From assembly GCA_030690705.1 (NCBI GenBank), contig JAUYGE010000280.1:1-8157 (forward strand): 8,157 nucleotides of DNA. Direction: 5' to 3'. How positions within the stretch are numbered: position 1 is the first letter of the stretch; each line of letters opens with the position of its first letter. The position numbers and the translations under genes are program-made. Below, piece after piece: positions 5,617-8,157 of this stretch. This DNA comes from Dehalococcoidia bacterium (GTDB lineage: Bacteria > Chloroflexota > Dehalococcoidia > JAENJB01). The notes beneath the pieces are model-generated. The model was given only the letters and a program-made list of their open reading frames with translations. It searched no databases and was not told where the DNA came from.

Positions 5617-5618
5617 CC

Positions 5619-6425
5619 GTGGCCGACATACGCTTCAGCGAGGAGCAGATACGGCGGTATAGCCGCCACATACTGCTGCAGGGGGTTGGGGGCAAAGGGC
5701 AACGGAAGCTGTTGGGAGCCTCGGTGCTCCTGGTGGGCACCGGCGGCCTGGGTTCCCCTGCCGCTCTATATCTGGCCGCCGCCGGTGTAGGGAAGCTGGG
5801 GCTGGTGGACTTCGATGTGGTGGACCTGAGCAATCTCCAACGCCAGGTGCTGCACCACACTCACGACATAGGAAGACTAAAGGTGGAATCGGCGACCACT
5901 GCTATCCATGACATCAACCCCGACGTCCAGGTCGTCCCGCACACCGTCAGGCTCTCTTCCGAGAATGCCCTGAACCTCGTCGCCGGCTATGACATTGTCC
6001 TTGATGGGAGCGACAACTTCCCCACACGCTACCTGGTCAACGATGCCTGCGTGTTCAAAAGCAAACCCAACATCCATGGCAGCATCCTCCTCTTCCACGG
6101 CATGGCCACCACCTTCCTCCCCGGTAAAGGCTGCTACCGTTGCCTGTACCCCGTTCCCCCTCCCCCGGGCACCGTCCCATCCTGCCAGGAGGCCGGCGTG
6201 CTGGGCGTGCTGCCCGGCATTATCGGCATCATCCAGGCCACTGAGACCATCAAGCTGATTCTGGGCATCGGGGAAGTGCTCTCCGAACGCCTCGTCTTCT
6301 ACGATGCTTTAACAATGGAGTTCAAAGAGGTAAAATATAAACGCAACCCCCGGTGTCCTGTGTGCGGCGAGGAGCCCAGCATCACCCGGCTGATCGACTA
6401 TGAGGAGTTCTGTGGCCTGAGATAG
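5619..6425 (+). CDS. ThiF/MoeB-family E1-like adenylyltransferase for the sulfur carrier
   Basis: This 268-residue E1-like enzyme activates the C-terminal glycine of a ubiquitin-like carrier with ATP, preparing it for sulfur transfer. It shows the MoeB-type opening RFSEEQIRRYSRHILL (5-20), nucleotide loop GTGGLG (40-45), VDFDVVDLSNLQRQ (63-76) with the conserved Asn and Arg, K88, the Mg-site Asp in LDGSDN (D132), zinc ligands C172/C175 and C246/C249, and C189 in SCQEAGVLG, the position of the sulfur-linked Cys of ThiF. It is as long as MoeB and lacks the C-terminal rhodanese domain of MoeZ, so its sulfur must come from another protein, plausibly the TusA-like or reductase neighbour. The start is GTG at 5619, two bases after the TusA-like stop, with GAGAGGAG about ten bases ahead. 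The frame is open further upstream, but only across the neighbouring genes. Annotation pipelines may call it MoeB. Confidence 0.95.
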   Translation: MADIRFSEEQIRRYSRHILLQGVGGKGQRKLLGASVLLVGTGGLGSPAALYLAAAGVGKLGLVDFDVVDLSNLQRQVLHHTHDIGRLKVESATTAIHDINPDVQVVPHTVRLSSENALNLVAGYDIVLDGSDNFPTRYLVNDACVFKSKPNIHGSILLFHGMATTFLPGKGCYRCLYPVPPPPGTVPSCQEAGVLGVLPGIIGIIQATETIKLILGIGEVLSERLVFYDALTMEFKEVKYKRNPRCPVCGEEPSITRLIDYEEFCGLR

Positions 6426-6519
6426 GGGCAGACTCACCCGGAGAAAAGCCCGGTTGAAGGCACTGCAAACCTTATCCTGTGTCGTCAGGCATAAAAACCA
6501 GTGGAGGAGATTTTCTGAA

Positions 6520-6810
6520 ATGGCTGTAGAAGTTCGATTGCCAATGATTTTGCAGAAGGTGGCGGGTGGCGCCAAGACAGTCAAGGTGGAGGGGAAGAGT
6601 ATCCGCGAGGTCTTCGATAATCTGGAAAAGAACCATCCCGGCTTCGCGAGCCGCCTCTTCGACAACGAAGGCAATCTCAACCATTTCATCATGGTCTATG
6701 TGAATAACGAAGACATCCGCCTCCAGCGCGGAATGCAAACAGAGCTCAAAGATGGAGACGTCATTACCCTTCTGCCTGCCATGGCTGGCGGGGAAGACTG
6801 CTGCCGCTGA
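6520..6810 (+). CDS. cysO: CysO/MoaD-like ubiquitin-fold sulfur carrier with C-terminal extension after Gly-Gly
   Basis: This 96-residue carrier has the beta-grasp fold of the ThiS/MoaD family and reads along its length like mycobacterial CysO. It has a VEVRLPMILQKVAGG start (3-17), a helix GKSIREVFDNLEKNHPGF (25-42), the segment FIMVYVNNEDIRLQRG (56-71), and the tail DGDVITLLPAMAGG (78-91). CysO ends at the Gly-Gly, which becomes the thiocarboxylate. Here five more residues follow, EDCCR (92-96), so the Gly-Gly is masked until something cleaves it. The ATG at 6520 has GGAGGAG 9-12 bases ahead, and homology begins there, so the upstream open stretch from 6454 is not included. It lies between its likely activating enzyme and its likely peptidase. 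A 94-base gap before it holds no clear hairpin or promoter. Confidence 0.93.
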   Translation: MAVEVRLPMILQKVAGGAKTVKVEGKSIREVFDNLEKNHPGFASRLFDNEGNLNHFIMVYVNNEDIRLQRGMQTELKDGDVITLLPAMAGGEDCCR

Positions 6811-6811
6811 G

Positions 6812-7240
6812 TTGAAGGACCGCCCGGAAAGTAGTTTCCCACTGGCCCGGCGTTACGCCGACGAGATGATCGCCCACGCCCGGGAGGAAGCGCCGAACGA
6901 GTGCTGCGGCATCCTGGCCGGTCCTGCGAATGAAGGACGGGTGAAGAAGCTCTACCGCGGCATCAACGCGGAGAAGAGCCCGGTGCGTTACAACATCGAT
7001 CCTCAGCAGCTACTCAGCATCCACGAGGAAACGGAGGCCAAGGGCTGGGCAATCCTGGGAATATACCATTCTCATACCCACACCGAGGCTTCTCCGTCGG
7101 CCACCGACGTTCGGCTGGCCTTCTGGCCCGACTCCATCTACCTCATCATCTCCCTGAAGCAGCCCGGGGAGCCGGTTATCCGCGCCTTTTCCATCAGAGA
7201 CGGACAGATTGAAGAGAAGCAGGTCGCCATCGGCGGGTAA
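6812..7240 (+). CDS. mec: Mec-type JAMM metallopeptidase acting on the sulfur carrier (M67 family)
   Basis: This zinc metallopeptidase of the JAMM/MPN+ family is 142 residues from the TTG. The active-site set is complete: E30 (APNECCGILAGP), H86 and H88 (IYHSHTHTEASPS), S96 and D99, spaced H-x-H-x7-S-x2-D. It reads closely like mycobacterial Mec, which hydrolyses CysO-cysteine to free cysteine and CysO, including AHAREEAPNECCG and NAEKSP. Here it may also remove the EDCCR tail of the carrier, as HcyD and QbsD do for theirs. The start is uncertain. TTG at 6812 is two bases after the carrier stop (TGAGTTG), allowing coupled re-initiation and giving a Mec-sized protein. ATG at 6752 in the same frame would overlap the carrier gene by 59 bases and add 20 residues without obvious homology. 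The protein itself ends in Ile-Gly-Gly, probably by chance. Confidence 0.93.
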   Translation: MKDRPESSFPLARRYADEMIAHAREEAPNECCGILAGPANEGRVKKLYRGINAEKSPVRYNIDPQQLLSIHEETEAKGWAILGIYHSHTHTEASPSATDVRLAFWPDSIYLIISLKQPGEPVIRAFSIRDGQIEEKQVAIGG

Positions 7241-7249
7241 GGGGGTTTT

Positions 7250-8041
7250 ATGGGCATTACAATAGGCATTGACCCCATCATATTCAGGGTGGGAGGCTTT
7301 GCCCTGGGCTGGTACAGCCTGGTGGTGATGCTGGCGGCTGCCACCGGCATCACGGTCGCCCTCAAGGTGGGCGCCGAGCGCGGTTTCAAGAAGGACGAGG
7401 TCCTGAACCTGATGTCCTGGGTTCTCATCGCCGCCCTGGTCGGCGCCAGGCTCTTCCATGTCGTCGACCGTTGGGACTACTACGCTCAGAACCTCTCACA
7501 AATCTTCATGCTCTGGCATGGCGGACTCGCCATCTGGGGAGGAGTGACAGGTGTGCTGGTGACGGTGGTCGTTTATGCGCACCTGAAAGGGCTGCCCATC
7601 TGGAGATTGCTCGATGTGATGGCCCTGGCCTTGCTCTCCGGCCAGATAGTCGGCCGCATAGCCTGCGTCATCAACGGTGACGAGGCGGGTAAGGTGACCA
7701 GTCTTCCGTGGGGTTTCATCTACACGAACCCCGACTCCCCGCTACCCCTTGAGTCACTCCGCAATGTGCCGACTCACCCTTATGCCGTATATGAGATGAT
7801 TTGGAACGGCCTCACGCTTCTCTTCCTCTGGCGCATGAGAAAGCGCGTCAAGGTAGAAGGACAGCTGTTTCTCTACTACGGCGCTCTCTACTCAATGGCG
7901 CGCTTTTTCCTCACCTACGTGAGGGTGCAGAAAGAGTATGCCTTCGGCCTGCAGCAGGCCCAGTGGATCGCGCTTCTGATGATGGCAGTTGCGCTGGTGA
8001 TGGGGCTCTACCTCCTGAGGAAGACCCCGCAGCGCCGCTGA
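7250..8041 (+). CDS. lgt: Lgt-like prolipoprotein diacylglyceryl transferase, divergent active site
   Basis: This 263-residue polytopic membrane protein has about seven hydrophobic segments. Lgt moves a diacylglyceryl group from phosphatidylglycerol to the lipobox Cys of prolipoproteins at the outer face of the cytoplasmic membrane. Family marks are GWYSLVV (20-26), VGARLFHVV (64-72), WHGGLAIWGG (89-98), GRIACVINGDEAG (135-147), THPYAVYE (175-182) and GLQQAQWIAL (233-242). The signature normally reads GRxGNFxNxE. Here the Asn found essential in E. coli Lgt (N146) is Cys (C139), the following Glu is Asp (D144), and the position of E. coli E243 appears to be Thr (T222). R136, R218 and Y22 are kept. 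It starts nine bases after the peptidase stop, behind a run of G, so it is probably co-transcribed with the sulfur genes. It may be a working but diverged Lgt or a relative with another role. Confidence 0.88.
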   Translation: MGITIGIDPIIFRVGGFALGWYSLVVMLAAATGITVALKVGAERGFKKDEVLNLMSWVLIAALVGARLFHVVDRWDYYAQNLSQIFMLWHGGLAIWGGVTGVLVTVVVYAHLKGLPIWRLLDVMALALLSGQIVGRIACVINGDEAGKVTSLPWGFIYTNPDSPLPLESLRNVPTHPYAVYEMIWNGLTLLFLWRMRKRVKVEGQLFLYYGALYSMARFFLTYVRVQKEYAFGLQQAQWIALLMMAVALVMGLYLLRKTPQRR

Positions 8042-8052
8042 GACTTCTCCCT

Positions 8053-8131
8053 GTCATTGCGAGGGGCGCAGCCCCGAAGCAATCCGTCCAATCTCACCAT
8101 CAACGGATTGCTTCGCTTTGCTCGCAATGAC
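8053..8131. repeat. Two-part palindromic repeat (REP/MITE-like) after the sulfur operon
   Basis: The outer arms GTCATTGCGAG (8053-8063) and CTCGCAATGAC (8121-8131) are exact 11-base inverted repeats. The inner arms CGAAGCAATCCGT (8075-8087) and ACGGATTGCTTCG (8103-8115) are exact 13-base inverted repeats with a 15-base loop. The left arm carries its own mini-hairpin, GGGGC-GCA-GCCCC (8063-8075). The element begins 11 bases after the last rightward gene, so its RNA would form a strong stem that could protect the mRNA 3' end or slow transcription. No T-run follows, so it is not a standard intrinsic terminator. It shares its plan and terminal GTCATT/AATGAC with the repeat at 1201-1284. The remaining bases to 8157 show nothing recognisable. 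Confidence 0.88.
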
Positions 8132-8157
8132 GATGAGGTTGGGATGGGCAGTCAAGC

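Noticed and set aside
5301..5618. Upstream extension of the E1-like frame by 106 codons
   Set aside because: This part overlaps the reductase end and the whole TusA-like gene and has no homology to E1-like proteins. The GTG at 5619 has a ribosome site and starts the recognised family sequence.
6454..6519. Longer carrier starting at TTG 6454
   Set aside because: The added 22 residues do not resemble CysO or MoaD N-termini, and the ATG at 6520 has a strong GGAGGAG site.
7232..7240. The JAMM peptidase ends in Ile-Gly-Gly, like an activated carrier
   Set aside because: The tail follows a Mec-like C-terminal strand and two glycines can occur by chance. Nothing else suggests that the peptidase is itself a carrier.
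8041..8157. Short direct-repeat or CRISPR-like array at the right end
   Set aside because: The repeated words here are arms of a single palindrome, not regularly spaced direct repeats with unique spacers.

Overview
The window is GC-rich bacterial chromosome with tight operons and good Shine-Dalgarno sites. It carries paired acyl-CoA dehydrogenases, a protein-thiocarboxylate sulfur cluster, and two related two-part palindromic repeats (TGTCATT...AATGACA type). This mix suggests an anaerobic or subsurface lineage such as Chloroflexota (Dehalococcoidia). That placement is an inference from gene style; no rRNA or other phylogenetic marker is present.

Layout. Two divergent operons start from a shared control region at about 2754-2960. 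The leftward (minus-strand) operon encodes a 79-residue stand-alone Lrp/AsnC ligand-binding domain (2753-2514), an acyl-CoA dehydrogenase with a helix-type catalytic Glu (2459-1287), and a second acyl-CoA dehydrogenase with no catalytic Glu at either known position (1178-45). A palindromic repeat (1201-1284) lies between the two dehydrogenases. They look like the alpha and beta subunits of one heteromeric enzyme.

The rightward operon encodes an Rrf2 regulator with an Fe-S-type Cys triad (2961-3386), a CysK-like cysteine synthase (3412-4371), a small siroheme sulfite reductase-like protein with an inserted two-cluster ferredoxin domain (4406-5374), a TusA-like protein (5386-5616), a ThiF/MoeB-type E1-like adenylyltransferase (5619-6425), a CysO/MoaD-like sulfur carrier (6520-6810), a Mec-type JAMM metallopeptidase (6812-7240) and a divergent Lgt-like membrane protein (7250-8041). 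A second palindromic repeat (8053-8131) follows.

How the genes fit together. The rightward genes make a nearly complete protein-thiocarboxylate route to cysteine. Sulfite is reduced to sulfide, perhaps relayed by the TusA-like protein. The E1-like enzyme adenylates the carrier, which becomes a thiocarboxylate. The PLP enzyme joins it to an activated serine, and the JAMM peptidase releases cysteine. This resembles Mycobacterium tuberculosis CysM-CysO-Mec and Wolinella HcyS-HcyF-HcyD-Sir, but combines parts of both. The carrier ends in Gly-Gly followed by five extra residues (EDCCR), so it probably needs trimming before use, as Wolinella HcyS and pseudomonad QbsE do. No intergenic stretch exceeds 300 bases.
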